NCBI GenBank assembly: GCA_028284775.1
Contig: JANQRB010000068.1
Span: 1 to 43,899 of the forward strand
Direction: 5' to 3'
DNA length: 43,899 nucleotides
Source: Candidatus Kapaibacterium sp.
GTDB taxonomy: Bacteria > Bacteroidota > Ignavibacteria > Kapaibacteriales > UBA7675
Of this stretch, positions 1 through 9,004 are shown in pieces. Under the pieces are notes generated by a model that worked only from the letters and a program-made list of their open reading frames with translations, did no database searches and was not told where the DNA came from. Position 1 is the first letter of the stretch; every line of letters begins with the position of its first letter. The translations under genes and the position numbers were made by a program.

Positions 1-292
1 TGTCTTCGAAATGAGTTCGGATTTTGCTTGCATGCTTCGCCGCTCTGCCGGCCAAGGTTTTTGCTGCCGCTGGGTTGGCCTTGCGCCGGCCCGCAATCCG
101 AAGCGGCAAGCTAGCTAAAAATTGCCAATTGCGAATCGCAGATCGCTGCCGCCTGCCCTAAGCTGTAACAAATCTGTGACAGACCGCCGCATTCCGATTG
201 AACCTTTTCAGCGGTTTCTTGTATCGACCTCATGCTTTGTAACGCAAAGTGCTATGAAAATGAAAGTAAGACCAACTCCGAGAGGAATTCAG
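1..292. other. Left-edge stretch without a supported gene
   Basis: No open frame here has a convincing start and coding character. A minus-strand frame stays open from about 110 to the window edge and reads as a basic, Ala/Lys-rich peptide. It could be the first codons of a gene running off the left end, but it is too short to judge. The last part is the leader of the Coq4-like gene, including its ribosome binding site at 281-285. Confidence 0.4.
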
Positions 293-802
293 ATGAAGTG
301 GCTCAAGTCATTACGCTCCCTGCTGCTGGTCCGCGGCGTAGATCTGGTGCTGCCGCTGGTAGCGCGATTATACACACCTGCGCCGTGGTCACATACGATG
401 GACGATCTGCGGGCAATGCAGCCTGCCACGCTGGGCAATGACCTTGCGCTTTACCTGGATGAGCGGGGAATAGAGATTGCCAAAAATTACGAGCTGCATG
501 ACGTCCGGCACATTTTGCTCGGCTACGAAATGGATGCGGAAGGCGAAGGTCGATTGCAGTATTTTCTCTTAGGCAATGGAAACCGCAGCCTGCCGGTGAT
601 TCTTACTGTTGTGACCTGTTTCGTCGTCATGCCCGATCAGTGGCGCAATTTTCGCCGTGACTATGCGCGCGGACGTCGCTCACCCGACATAGCGGCATGG
701 GATTACGATTACCTCGTGACGATGCCCACTCTGGAAGCCCGCCAATTGCTCGTGAGTCAGGAAGAGCCGGAATTGCTCGAAAGTGAGAGTCTGAAAACAT
801 AA
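293..802 (+). CDS. Coq4-like protein
   Basis: A 169-residue protein. It contains the hallmark Coq4 motif HDxxHx11E as H69-D70-x2-H73 and E85, followed by a GE..L..F stretch and a later R-D-Y-x-R-G-R segment, both in the family's usual order. In eukaryotes and proteobacteria, Coq4 binds a metal and works in the ubiquinone biosynthesis complex, where it has been linked to removal of the C1 carboxyl. I chose ATG 293 because AGAGG lies 7 nt upstream. The frame stays open back to 122, but ATG 254 has no such site. The length is shorter than mitochondrial Coq4 and close to bacterial Coq4-like proteins. No quinone gene lies nearby, and this group normally makes menaquinone, so the substrate is open. 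Family assignment is fairly sure; function is not. Confidence 0.8.
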   Translation: MKWLKSLRSLLLVRGVDLVLPLVARLYTPAPWSHTMDDLRAMQPATLGNDLALYLDERGIEIAKNYELHDVRHILLGYEMDAEGEGRLQYFLLGNGNRSLPVILTVVTCFVVMPDQWRNFRRDYARGRRSPDIAAWDYDYLVTMPTLEARQLLVSQEEPELLESESLKT

Positions 803-1336
803 TGTGTTGACCGTCAGTTGCTCGAAGCGCGTTAAGGACGCTGGAACTGTCCGGTGACTGGCAGGCATCGGTGCGGGATAGCGTCGGGCCGCGCTGCGCT
901 TGCCGGGGATTAGCTCGGCAGGAAAGCTGAACCATGAGAAAAACTGCCTGCTTCCGTCTGTTTGCCGAGTCGTCCTGTTTACACAAAAGCGAGGCAGGGA
1001 GCTAAGCAGCTTCCCGCGTCCTCGAATTGCCTGTTCAGGTGAGATTTCACTGGGATTGATCTCTACTAATCACTAATTTCCGCCTGCCTGCCGCCGATAT
1101 CAGTTCGACGGCATTTCCACTAAAATACTCGCTGCTGCTTGCTGCCCCTGCTTGTCACACTCTTCCCGGAAGCGCGGGTATGGCTGATTGCAGACACGAA
1201 TCGGCAGACCCGGCTGACATTTCCCGTGTCGGCATGAAGCAGCCGGCTGTCGCAGCGAACCGGCCCTGTTAATAAGACTACGAATTGATTACTACCATTC
1301 CATACAGCTTAAACCAACATTATGAGGTAAAGCACG
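803..1336. other. Intergenic stretch, no gene seen
   Basis: About 530 bp between two plus-strand genes. The only long frames (minus strand, 627-986) overlap the Coq4-like gene antisense and lack coding character. A weak inverted repeat (GGGAGCT / AGCTTCCC) lies near 997-1015. The Shine-Dalgarno of the next gene (GAGG) is at about 1323-1327. I see no recognisable RNA gene or riboswitch. Confidence 0.5.
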
Positions 1337-1729
1337 ATGACCACTAAATTCCGCAGCATGCAGCAGGTTTTGTGGATTGTACTTGTAATATCCTACGGCA
1401 CGCTTGCCCTTCCCGGATGTTCTTCCGTTCACGTTGCGGCCAAGCAGGCCTCGAAAGCCGACGACACTTTTGAAACCACGGTCTGGGCGCTGTGGTGGGG
1501 CGGCAGCGATCCGGTCGAGTCGGTGGATTGCAGCGGCAACGGCCTGCAGGTTGTGAGTACTTCGACAAACTGGTTGTATTCGCTCTGCGCCGTCGTCACC
1601 CTCGGCGCCGTTGTTCCGCTGGATATCGAATACCGCTGCACTTCCACACCCTTGCAGGGCGGCGATGAATTGGGCGCAGTACCGGGAGACAATCAGTCGG
1701 GTGATCATCAGTCGGGAGATCAGCAATGA
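1337..1729 (+). CDS. Bor-like small lipoprotein
   Basis: A 130-residue predicted lipoprotein. The N-terminus has a hydrophobic stretch ending in the lipobox L-P-G-C (Cys28), so it should be lipid-anchored. The body has a WALWWGG segment, then C-S-G-N-G-L-Q-V-V and N-W-L-Y-S-L with V-V-T-L-G, then a final E-Y-R-C. This is the layout I associate with the Bor/Iss-like family (PF06291), whose phage lambda member is an outer-membrane serum-resistance lipoprotein. The C-terminus is a short hydrophilic tail with a QSGD-type repeat (near 1691-1726), which looks added. GAGG precedes the ATG by about 9 nt. Its stop overlaps the start of the next gene (ATGA at 1726), so the two are probably co-translated. 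Lipoprotein is confident; Bor membership moderate. Confidence 0.7.
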   Translation: MTTKFRSMQQVLWIVLVISYGTLALPGCSSVHVAAKQASKADDTFETTVWALWWGGSDPVESVDCSGNGLQVVSTSTNWLYSLCAVVTLGAVVPLDIEYRCTSTPLQGGDELGAVPGDNQSGDHQSGDQQ

Positions 1730-3315
1730 GCGCGAACATCGTGATAACGGATAATTATCGTTGGTCCAACGAGCACAATAATGTTAAAAAGCAGGTCTTG
1801 CGCCGATATCAGATATCGAACAATACGGCCACGCAGTGGCGCGACGGCCTGGCGGGCATCCAGGAGATGATTGCGCAGGTACGCTCGCGTTCGGAGCGCC
1901 TGCGGTCTTACGGCGGTAAATGGTCCCTGTCGGATGTGGCGATTTGTAATGATGCCGTTCACGACTCCAAGCCTTTGACTTACTGGGGCTCCGTCGGCCA
2001 AAGTTCCATTGTCGGCAAGCCGCTTTATGAGGATCCCAAACCGCTGGCGCAGCGCCTGTTTTACTTCCAGTCGGGGGCGCAGATTACTCAGATCAATCGC
2101 GCGCTTGAAGACCGGGGCAACTGTCTGGCCACGACGGGCGCCAGCAATGGGCAGACCCTTGCGGGCGCTGTCTCGACGGGCACCCACGGCTCGGCGCTTA
2201 GGATCGGCGCTATGCAGGATTATGTGCGGGCGCTTCACATCGTCACCAGCGCCAATGAGCAATGCATTCTCCAGCCGAAAAGCAATCCCATCGTAAGCCA
2301 GAAGTTCAGTGACATTTTCGGCGCAAAACTTGTTAACGATGATGAATTGTACCTCAGCGCCCTGGTAAGTTTCGGCAGCTTCGGCGTCATCCACGGCATC
2401 ATCATCGAAACGGTGTCGCTGTACATGCTGGAAACATACAGCAGCAGGGTCGACTATAAACAGGCGGAGCAGGTTTTGCCCTTGCTGGCTGCATTCGACC
2501 AGAATTCATCCGGGAATCTGACGCCCTTTCTGCAACAGATGGGCCTGCCGGCCGAAGAAGATCCCTACCATCTTGATATTATCGCCAATCCCTACGAGTT
2601 AAAAAACAACGCTTTTCTGCGCGTTATGTACAAACGGCCCTTTGACAAGTTAAAGCTCAGTCCCGAGCCGGACGGATCCTCCACCAGGGTCGGCGACGAC
2701 ATCCTTTCGCTCATCGGCTCGGTAGCGGACTCGGCGGAGGTATTGGTGCCGCTCATTGTCAACGGCCTGTTCGGCAGCGCCAGCGAAGAGCAGACGGGCT
2801 ATACCCAAACACCAAGAAACATTTTTGGCGACTCGACTATTTACAAGCCGAAAAACGGCAGTGCCAGCAGTGAACTCGGGGTGCCGATTGCGCGCGCGGG
2901 CGAGGCTATCAATCTCGTAATGTCGATTGCGGAAAAGGCCAATTTCGCCGGATTGCTGGGGATTCGTTTTGTTAAAAATTCCGCCGCCACGCTGGCCTTC
3001 ACGCGTTTCAGCCCGCTCACCTGCACTATCGAGCTGCCCGGCTTGAATTCAGCCAATACGCAAAACTTTTATCGTCAGGTCTTTCAGGGCATGGACGCCA
3101 TAGGCATCCCATTCACGCTGCATTGGGGACAGGAGGGCGACTACTCACCGGCGCGCCTTGCCTCAATGTACGGCACTGCGGTGGCGCGCTGGGTGGAAGC
3201 CCGCAAGCGCATGCTGCCCGATCCGATGCAGCGCTATATGTTTAGCAACGACTTTCTCAAGCGCTGCGGCATCAGCGAATCGGCAGCCTTGAGCGGTGGG
3301 ACGGAGATTGCCTGA
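1726..3315 (+). CDS. FAD-linked oxidase (lactone oxidase/VAO-like)
   Basis: A 529-residue flavoprotein of the FAD_binding_4/VAO fold. Residues 61-70 (S-Y-G-G-K-W-S-L-S-D) are the first FAD-contact loop. Residues 138-156 hold the classic GQTLAGAVSTGTHGS loop, and the C-terminal half resembles the substrate domain of aldono-lactone oxidases. Members using covalent FAD usually have His in the first loop; here it is Lys65, so I infer non-covalent FAD. The family oxidises sugar lactones, alcohols or polyphenols. The exact substrate cannot be read from the sequence. There is no export signal. The start overlaps the stop of the lipoprotein gene by ATGA, pointing to translational coupling with a membrane-anchored partner. 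Confidence 0.8.
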   Translation: MSANIVITDNYRWSNEHNNVKKQVLRRYQISNNTATQWRDGLAGIQEMIAQVRSRSERLRSYGGKWSLSDVAICNDAVHDSKPLTYWGSVGQSSIVGKPLYEDPKPLAQRLFYFQSGAQITQINRALEDRGNCLATTGASNGQTLAGAVSTGTHGSALRIGAMQDYVRALHIVTSANEQCILQPKSNPIVSQKFSDIFGAKLVNDDELYLSALVSFGSFGVIHGIIIETVSLYMLETYSSRVDYKQAEQVLPLLAAFDQNSSGNLTPFLQQMGLPAEEDPYHLDIIANPYELKNNAFLRVMYKRPFDKLKLSPEPDGSSTRVGDDILSLIGSVADSAEVLVPLIVNGLFGSASEEQTGYTQTPRNIFGDSTIYKPKNGSASSELGVPIARAGEAINLVMSIAEKANFAGLLGIRFVKNSAATLAFTRFSPLTCTIELPGLNSANTQNFYRQVFQGMDAIGIPFTLHWGQEGDYSPARLASMYGTAVARWVEARKRMLPDPMQRYMFSNDFLKRCGISESAALSGGTEIA

Positions 3316-3321
3316 AAATGA

Positions 3322-3357
3322 CAGCGGCTGCAATTCGCTTGCGAATTACAGCCGCTG
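3322..3357 (+). terminator. Strong hairpin after the oxidase gene
   Basis: A 16-bp inverted repeat begins 6 nt after the stop codon. CAGCGGCTG and AATTCGC form the left arm and GCGAATT and CAGCCGCTG the right arm, with one C/A mismatch and a TT turn. No T-run follows, so it is either a U-less terminator or a 3' stabilising hairpin. The structure is clear; the role is inferred from position. Confidence 0.6.
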
Positions 3358-3927
3358 GCGTCAAGGTCCTGTCTATTTGCCGCTGCGCATCGATCGCGCG
3401 TGCACCCCTACATCCTTCTATGCCCTCGGAGTGCTTCATTCGTAAGCGGAGCTTGTATATCCGGCCGCCGCGGCGACCGGCAGGGTAGGCAGCCCCGCTT
3501 ACCGGCAGTCTATCGATCGATATGTCAGATTCGCTTTTCGGAAACAGATGAAGATCAACCGGCATTGCTGTCAGGTCAACCTGCTTCATGCCTTACTGCC
3601 GCCTGAGCTTCCCATTCGACCTTGCGAGCCATGTCGGTCTTAACAACTATTGCTCTGTTTACAGTATGCGGTGTCCTGCGCCATTTCGATGATTCGCTTC
3701 TTCGCAGTACGGCAAACAATGCGAAACATCATTCTCTGCTTTTAGTTTGCAATTCTGGCAGTGTCAACGGTCGAATTCCGATTGGCTGAATATAGCGCCC
3801 GTCGTCCCGTGGGGCAAGCGTGCTTCCGCGAGTGCGGCGTCCGAGCCGCTGAATGGGCGTTCCTGACCTGCGAACGTGCACATCGGAATGCTGTCCACGA
3901 CGGAGAACTCCAGGTGAGCCGCTACGC
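3358..3927. other. Convergent intergenic region, nothing recognised
   Basis: About 570 bp between the plus-strand oxidase and the minus-strand response regulator, so both ends are gene 3' ends. Open frames up to 105 codons exist on both strands but have skewed composition and no ribosome binding site. I see no RNA gene or repeat. Confidence 0.5.
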
Positions 3928-4686
3928 TTAAAAACGAATCAGCTGTTCCAGTTCGAGCCGCAATTCGTCTTTGCGCCGCACGGAAACCTCCACCGAGGCG
4001 CCATCCTGCATCACGAGATAGCCGGGCTTGCCTTTGACGTAGGAACTGACAAAAGCCAGGTTGACCAGGTGTTTGCGGTGGACGCGGAAAAAGTGCCGAT
4101 CGGCCAGCAGCGCCTCGTATTTATTGATCGGCTTGGTTATTAGCAGCGCGCGCTGATCGCGGAGATAAAAGCGTGTGTAGCTGTCGCAGGCTTCACAGCG
4201 CGTAATATCGTCGATCGCGACGAGGTCGAAACCGGTTTTGTTCGGCAGGGCCAGCTTTGCGACTTGTGAGTTGAGGGACTCGCTGACGGCTTTCATCTGC
4301 ACATCCGACAGCAGATGGCCCGGACGGCGTTGACGGGCCCGGCTGACGGCGTCATGCAGAGCCTCCGGGTCGATCGGCTTAACCAGGTAGTGGATGGCGG
4401 CATATTCGAAGGCTTTGGCGGCATAGCAATCGTAGGCCGTGGTAAAGATTACCTGCAGGGCCGATCGATCGACACGCTCCAGGAGCTGAAAACCATCGCC
4501 GTCGGCCATCATGATATCCAGGAAGACGAGGTCGGGCTCGCATCGCTGAATCAGCTCGATGCCCGCCGCGACGGATTGGGCGCGACCCGCAATTTCAATT
4601 CCGGGAAATTCTTCGCCTAACATGGTCGCCAACAGCATAATCGCATCGGCTTCGTCATCGACAAGAATTGCTCTCAATGCATTCAT
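3928..4686 (-). CDS. LytTR-family response regulator
   Basis: A 252-residue two-component response regulator. Receiver domain (residues 1-120): acidic pair D10-D11, phospho-acceptor D57 in L-V-F-L-D-I-M-M, T83 and K103 in Y-L-V-K-P. LytTR DNA-binding domain (about 145-250): typical F-F-R-V-H-R-K-H-L-V-N segment. LytTR regulators bind direct repeats and control envelope or exported-product genes. The gene starts 15 bp after the stop of the upstream sensor kinase gene on the same strand, so the pair is an operon and near-certain partners. All receiver residues are intact. The regulon is not visible here. Confidence 0.93.
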   Translation of the reverse strand: MNALRAILVDDEADAIMLLATMLGEEFPGIEIAGRAQSVAAGIELIQRCEPDLVFLDIMMADGDGFQLLERVDRSALQVIFTTAYDCYAAKAFEYAAIHYLVKPIDPEALHDAVSRARQRRPGHLLSDVQMKAVSESLNSQVAKLALPNKTGFDLVAIDDITRCEACDSYTRFYLRDQRALLITKPINKYEALLADRHFFRVHRKHLVNLAFVSSYVKGKPGYLVMQDGASVEVSVRRKDELRLELEQLIRF

Positions 4687-4701
4687 TTCATAGATCTCGT
4701 T

Positions 4702-7644
4702 TTAGTTGTGTACACTGATTGTTAACTCTACCTTGGTACCTGTCGCCGCGCCACTGTCTTCATAGAGGTCCTGAATCGACAGCTCGTACTTGTTGCTGCC
4801 GACTTCGTTAATCAGAGCGATCCGTTCGTGGATGTTACGCAGCGCTGTGGAGTTGTGAGTTGCGAGGCGTTCTCGCTGTAAGGCTGCCGCCCTGACCCGA
4901 CCGATACCATTATCGATAATCGTGCAGCGCAGACCGCCCGGGATCAGGGCCAGCTCCAGCGAGACAATTCCCGGCCCTTCCTTTGGCATGATACCGTGCA
5001 AGATCGCATTTTCGAGCAGCGGCTGCAAGAGCATCGGTGCAATATAATAATCATCGATTTCGCCGGCCGGCGGCACCGAAATACGGAAATCGAACTTTTC
5101 CTTGAAACGCATCTTTTCCAGCTTAAGATAGACGCGCAGGCCCTCCAGCTCTTTGCCGAGCGGGACGGACTGGCGTTTGGAATGTTCCAGTATCGTCCGC
5201 ATGAGCTTCGAGAAGTGCAGCAAGTAAGATTTGGCGGCGCCGGTGTTATTCGACACAATGAAATATTGAACGGAGTTGAGGGCGTTAAACACAAAATGCG
5301 GATTCATCTGCAGGCGCAGTGATTTATACTCGGCCGCCAGCAGGCGTCGCCGGGTGACTTCTTTGCGCTGATGCCGGCGGACGGCGGCATAAACGAAGGC
5401 TCCCGTCAGGAGCAGCGCGGCGAACGTCATCAGAGCGATAAACCATGGTCGTTCGCTGAAATGCCTGTTGATCGATATGCGCAGGTTTATCGGATTGCTG
5501 GTCATAATGCCGCTCTCGTTGACGGCATCCAGACGAAAGCGATAATCACCGGAGGCTAATCCCGCATAGCGCACCGAGCGGTTATTGGTCAGGACCGCCA
5601 TTTTGTCGCGTCCGGCTAATTGATAGCGGTAGAGAGGATGTTTGCGTCGTCGAAAGCTGCAGGCGTTAAAATGGAACTCGATCTCGTTTTGATCGTGCTC
5701 GAGACGCAGATAATCGGCAAGAGGCACGCTGCGATTGTTGACCGACATCATCGTCAGTGCCAGGAAAGGCGGGATCGAATTAGTTTGCAGCGAGTCGGGG
5801 TCGATGTAGTAGACGCCGTCGCGGGTGGCAAAAAACAGCAGACCGCCGCACAATGCGATGCCCTTGATTTGCGCCGCGGGCAGTCCGTCAGCGTAAGAAA
5901 AGCGCTCGACGATGCAGGAATCCCGCGGACCGTACTGCAGCTTGTTAACGCCGCTGTTGCTAACCAGCCAGATCGCGCGTTGCAGCGTATCGATTAACAG
6001 CTCCGTGCAGAGGTCGCTGTCCAGCCCTTCGCTTTGCGTGATCCGTTGCAGCGATCCCGCTCGCAGAATCATCAGCCCGGCTCCCTTGCCGGCCATCACC
6101 AGGCTGCCGTTCCAATCAATATCCATATCGTCGATGCGCATCGCAAGGGCCGGATACTCCGATCCCATCCATTGAACCGAATCGCCGGTATACCGATAAA
6201 GCCCGTCGTTCGTTCCCAGCCAGATGCAGCCGCTCGTATCCTGTAACGCGGCATTACAACGCTTCAGGAAGCCGAAGCGCTCCGAATTCAAGAGCACCTT
6301 GCCGTCCATTACTTTGATAAAACCGAAGCCGGCGAGCAAAAAACTTGAGTCGGGCGCGATGCTGAGGTGCAGCGAACCTCTGGCCTGCCCCATTTCCGGC
6401 AGCGGAGCGGCCTCGCCGCTGACGAGGTCGAATTCGTAATTGCCGTCGATGAGCGTTGAATGGTGCAGGTAAATATACTGCGGCGCGCGATCCACCAATT
6501 CGTCTACCGGGGGAATTCGCCGGGAGCCTTGAATGCGCGGTTCGCCGTCCTCAAAGTTCACGACGCCGATTTCATTCACGCTGTTGGCGAATATAAGGGT
6601 ACTGTCGCAGGACGCGATGGCGACAATGTCGCCGAAGGCATCTGCGCCGTCGAGTTTGCGTACCCGCGGCGAGGGAACGAAAAAGACGCCGTTGCGCTGG
6701 GTGGCAAACCACAGACTGTTTTCATGATCCTGATAGATGCTGGTGATGATGTGGTTCTTAAAAAAAATTTCGGCCTCGTCCTGAAGGCGCCCCGTCGGGT
6801 AATAATATAAACCATTATAGCTGGCAAGCCAGAGTGCGCCCTGGCGGTCTTCCATCATATCGGTAATTGCGGCGCCCAGTATTGATTGTGAAGTCAGCAC
6901 ATCACCACGGCAGCGCAGCAGCACAGCGCCGTTCGCCAGCAGCAGCTCGCCCGACCGTAAAAGGCAGGCAGGCCCCCCTTTAACAAAATGATTGTGCCAG
7001 CTGTTAAAGAGGCGATAGGGTCCCTTGCGTATCAAGTCATCCTCTGTCCCATCGCTGCGCTGAAAATCGTAGCGCGTGCTGCTTACCATCGGATAGACGC
7101 CGTCCAGCACGACAACGCAATGCGCGTAGCGCCCGGCCTGCTCGCTGCCCGTCTGAAAATACGTGAAACTCGAATCCGGCCCAATGCGACATAAGAAATC
7201 ACGATCATTTATGGCAAACCAGATTGCGTCGCTGGTATCGACATAAACATTGCCAAGGTGATTGTCGCCGAGCAGGCGCAAAATGCTGTCGTTGCGGGGT
7301 GCATTGCGAAACACGCCTCGCTCGTAAACAGCGATACCCGCGCTGAAAGTCGTCAGCCACAGCCGGCCGCGATGATCGAGGCTGATACGAAACACCGTGT
7401 TGTCGGACAGGCCGTCGCGCGTCGTCAGCGTCTCGAAGTCATAACCGTCATAGGAACAGAGGCCATGGTCGGTTGCCAGCCAGATTTTACCTTGCCGATC
7501 CTGCGTGATGTCGTGAACTTCATCGGCCGGCAGGCCGTCGGCGGTCGTGAACTGGCGGTAGGAGATGTGCTGGGCACTACATGGCAGCAGGACGATGCAC
7601 AACAGGAAACAGCAGAGGACGACCCACCCAAGCCGACAGTACAT
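4702..7644 (-). CDS. LytS-type sensor kinase with Reg_prop propeller
   Basis: About 980 residues from ATG 7644. Order: signal peptide (1-25, cleaved after C-S-A), long propeller region with many Reg_prop blades (G-x-I-W-x-A-T or G-x-L-W-L, about 30-640), Y_Y_Y sensor domain, one membrane span (735-755), His_kinase domain with phospho-acceptor H783 in QMNPHFVFNALNS, and an ATPase with N879 in the N-box and D-N-G-I-G at 911. The periplasmic propeller should sense a ligand, often a glycan in this group, and phosphorylate the LytTR regulator 15 bp downstream. The frame is open to 7983. ATG 7764 has a strong AAGGGGAGG, but that site lies in a dispersed repeat and puts about 40 residues before the signal peptide. 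ATG 7644 has AGGA 9 nt upstream and a normal signal peptide. It is not a one-protein hybrid, because the regulator is separate. Confidence 0.9.
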   Translation of the reverse strand: MYCRLGWVVLCCFLLCIVLLPCSAQHISYRQFTTADGLPADEVHDITQDRQGKIWLATDHGLCSYDGYDFETLTTRDGLSDNTVFRISLDHRGRLWLTTFSAGIAVYERGVFRNAPRNDSILRLLGDNHLGNVYVDTSDAIWFAINDRDFLCRIGPDSSFTYFQTGSEQAGRYAHCVVVLDGVYPMVSSTRYDFQRSDGTEDDLIRKGPYRLFNSWHNHFVKGGPACLLRSGELLLANGAVLLRCRGDVLTSQSILGAAITDMMEDRQGALWLASYNGLYYYPTGRLQDEAEIFFKNHIITSIYQDHENSLWFATQRNGVFFVPSPRVRKLDGADAFGDIVAIASCDSTLIFANSVNEIGVVNFEDGEPRIQGSRRIPPVDELVDRAPQYIYLHHSTLIDGNYEFDLVSGEAAPLPEMGQARGSLHLSIAPDSSFLLAGFGFIKVMDGKVLLNSERFGFLKRCNAALQDTSGCIWLGTNDGLYRYTGDSVQWMGSEYPALAMRIDDMDIDWNGSLVMAGKGAGLMILRAGSLQRITQSEGLDSDLCTELLIDTLQRAIWLVSNSGVNKLQYGPRDSCIVERFSYADGLPAAQIKGIALCGGLLFFATRDGVYYIDPDSLQTNSIPPFLALTMMSVNNRSVPLADYLRLEHDQNEIEFHFNACSFRRRKHPLYRYQLAGRDKMAVLTNNRSVRYAGLASGDYRFRLDAVNESGIMTSNPINLRISINRHFSERPWFIALMTFAALLLTGAFVYAAVRRHQRKEVTRRRLLAAEYKSLRLQMNPHFVFNALNSVQYFIVSNNTGAAKSYLLHFSKLMRTILEHSKRQSVPLGKELEGLRVYLKLEKMRFKEKFDFRISVPPAGEIDDYYIAPMLLQPLLENAILHGIMPKEGPGIVSLELALIPGGLRCTIIDNGIGRVRAAALQRERLATHNSTALRNIHERIALINEVGSNKYELSIQDLYEDSGAATGTKVELTISVHN

Positions 7645-7764
7645 GCCGGTAATTCCTGATAGGCGCCGCATTATTCGTGTGTGGCCCAACAGGCGCGCCG
7701 GCGAATACCGCGATATTGTGCCGCAAAGCAGTGCAACCAGTGTTCTTTCAACAAAGTTTTTCAT

Positions 7765-7894
7765 AGTTAAACCTCCCCTTAGGGTAAGGAGAGGTTGGGA
7801 GGGGTTATGAGTAATTAAGGACTTCTTAACTCCCCTAACCCCTCTTTCAAACAAGAGGGGGACTTGAATATAACTTAGTTGAAAAAGTTCTAGT
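7765..7894 (+). repeat. Dispersed two-hairpin repeat, copy 1
   Basis: Left hairpin: AACCTCCCCTTA, short loop, TAAGGAGAGGTT (about 7769-7795). Right hairpin: CCCCTCTTT / AAGAGGGG (about 7839-7860). A tail ACTTAGTTGAAAAAGTTCTAGT follows to 7894. The same layout recurs at 39730, 41069 and 41711 in the same orientation. It occupies the leader of the sensor kinase gene and could supply a terminator, RNA structure or the AAGGGGAGG in front of ATG 7764. Confidence 0.75.
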
Positions 7895-9004
7895 TTGACC
7901 TTATTTTTGCGTTGAGCTTTCATTTGCGGCATTGGCGATTCAGACTGCTGGAAATTGATTCGACAATCACGACTAGTATGCAAACATGCTCAAAGCTACG
8001 GAAGTGTGGCAAATTATCGCGGATACAGTTCCAGCGGCTGAGAAATAATCTTAGCGAATCGGTTTTCGGGATTGCTGCAAAGAAACAAGCGACTCTCGGG
8101 CGGTGATGTGCCTAACATTATTGTACCTTCGTGCTTTTGCTTGAAAGGCCGAAGCGGTCAGCAGAGTAACAGGACCTATGTTGTGCCGTTGGACTGAAAT
8201 TTGTCATAAATTAAACGGATGTCTATCGGAAGCCTCCGGTCTGGTTAATATATCGTGTATGCATTGCATTGCTCGCACCTGTCCCGGATTAGTGAGAGCG
8301 GAGGTCGAACAGGAAGCCATGGTCGCTTCAGGATTGATGCAGCCACCAATCGGCTACGTTAATAATAAGTAATTTGTCTGGTTTTGTTAAGCTTGAACCG
8401 ACCGAAGCGCTTATCGCCTGGAATACGCTCACGATCTGCACCATAGCAGGGTTTACGGTTAACATAGCCGCCCTGTACTTATTCCGGCGTGGCCGTCAGA
8501 GTCAGAAATCCGTCTAATCTTTATCTTTCGGACCCTTGCGAATCGCAGCACAAGTTCATAGGGGATTTGGACAACGAACTTTAAGTCAGGTAGTCGGATT
8601 CGCCACAAGCGTCGCCGGTTGTCATACGTGGCCTGACTATGGCAGAATCAGGCCTTGATGTGAGCTGCCTGTTGCGGACTGACGGTCGTGAGTTGGGCTT
8701 TCTTTGCCGACGCCAGGTGACCAGTTCAATTTCTCCTGCACCCATCTTTTTGAGATACCCTTGAGAGCATTGTAGGATCGTTCAATATTCAGGTGAGACT
8801 AAGGATATACGGAATATTGTCAAAGCTAAGACAAGTGTTCATTTGCAGTGTCCTACGCCTATCAGAACGTACAATCCCAATCTACTTCAATTTCGCTGCG
8901 GGACTTGTTTCCCTGTTTCGCTACGGCGATCGCGTTGCTCAGCTTGTCTGCCCGGCTTATCTGCCCAGATTTTCTGCACAGATTAGCATTAACGAGGTTT
9001 GCAC
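7895..9004. other. Divergent intergenic region
   Basis: About 1.1 kb between the divergent sensor kinase and adhesin genes, so it must hold both promoters, though I could not fix either. Apart from one possible 47-codon membrane peptide (8374-8517), the open frames (7912-8106, 8178-8372, 8793-9041) have no ribosome binding site or protein-like composition. The adhesin Shine-Dalgarno (AACGAGG) is at 8991-8997. Confidence 0.5.
8374..8517 (+). CDS. Possible small membrane peptide
   Basis: A 47-codon frame starting at TTG. It encodes a polar N-terminus, one hydrophobic stretch of about 20 residues (roughly 18-37) and a basic tail (R-R-G-R-Q). That is the pattern of a single-span inner-membrane peptide with the C-terminus inside. 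There is no ATG or GTG and no good ribosome binding site; the frame is closed by TGA 39 nt upstream. I do not recognise it. It may be chance, and it is listed because its composition is more protein-like than its surroundings. Confidence 0.22.
   Translation: MSGFVKLEPTEALIAWNTLTICTIAGFTVNIAALYLFRRGRQSQKSV

Noticed and set aside
3272..3606. Open frames on both strands in the gap after the oxidase gene
   Set aside because: Both overlap the strong hairpin or a neighbour end and have random-looking composition.
7765..7983. The longest version of the sensor kinase starting at 7983
   Set aside because: The extra codons are a translation of the dispersed repeat (L-L-F-E-R-G-V-R-G-V type) and not protein-like; a normal signal peptide begins at 7644.
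8178..8372. A 64-codon plus-strand frame
   Set aside because: No ribosome binding site, no recognisable segments and unusual Cys content; it ends just before the possible 47-codon peptide but gives no reason to call it a gene.
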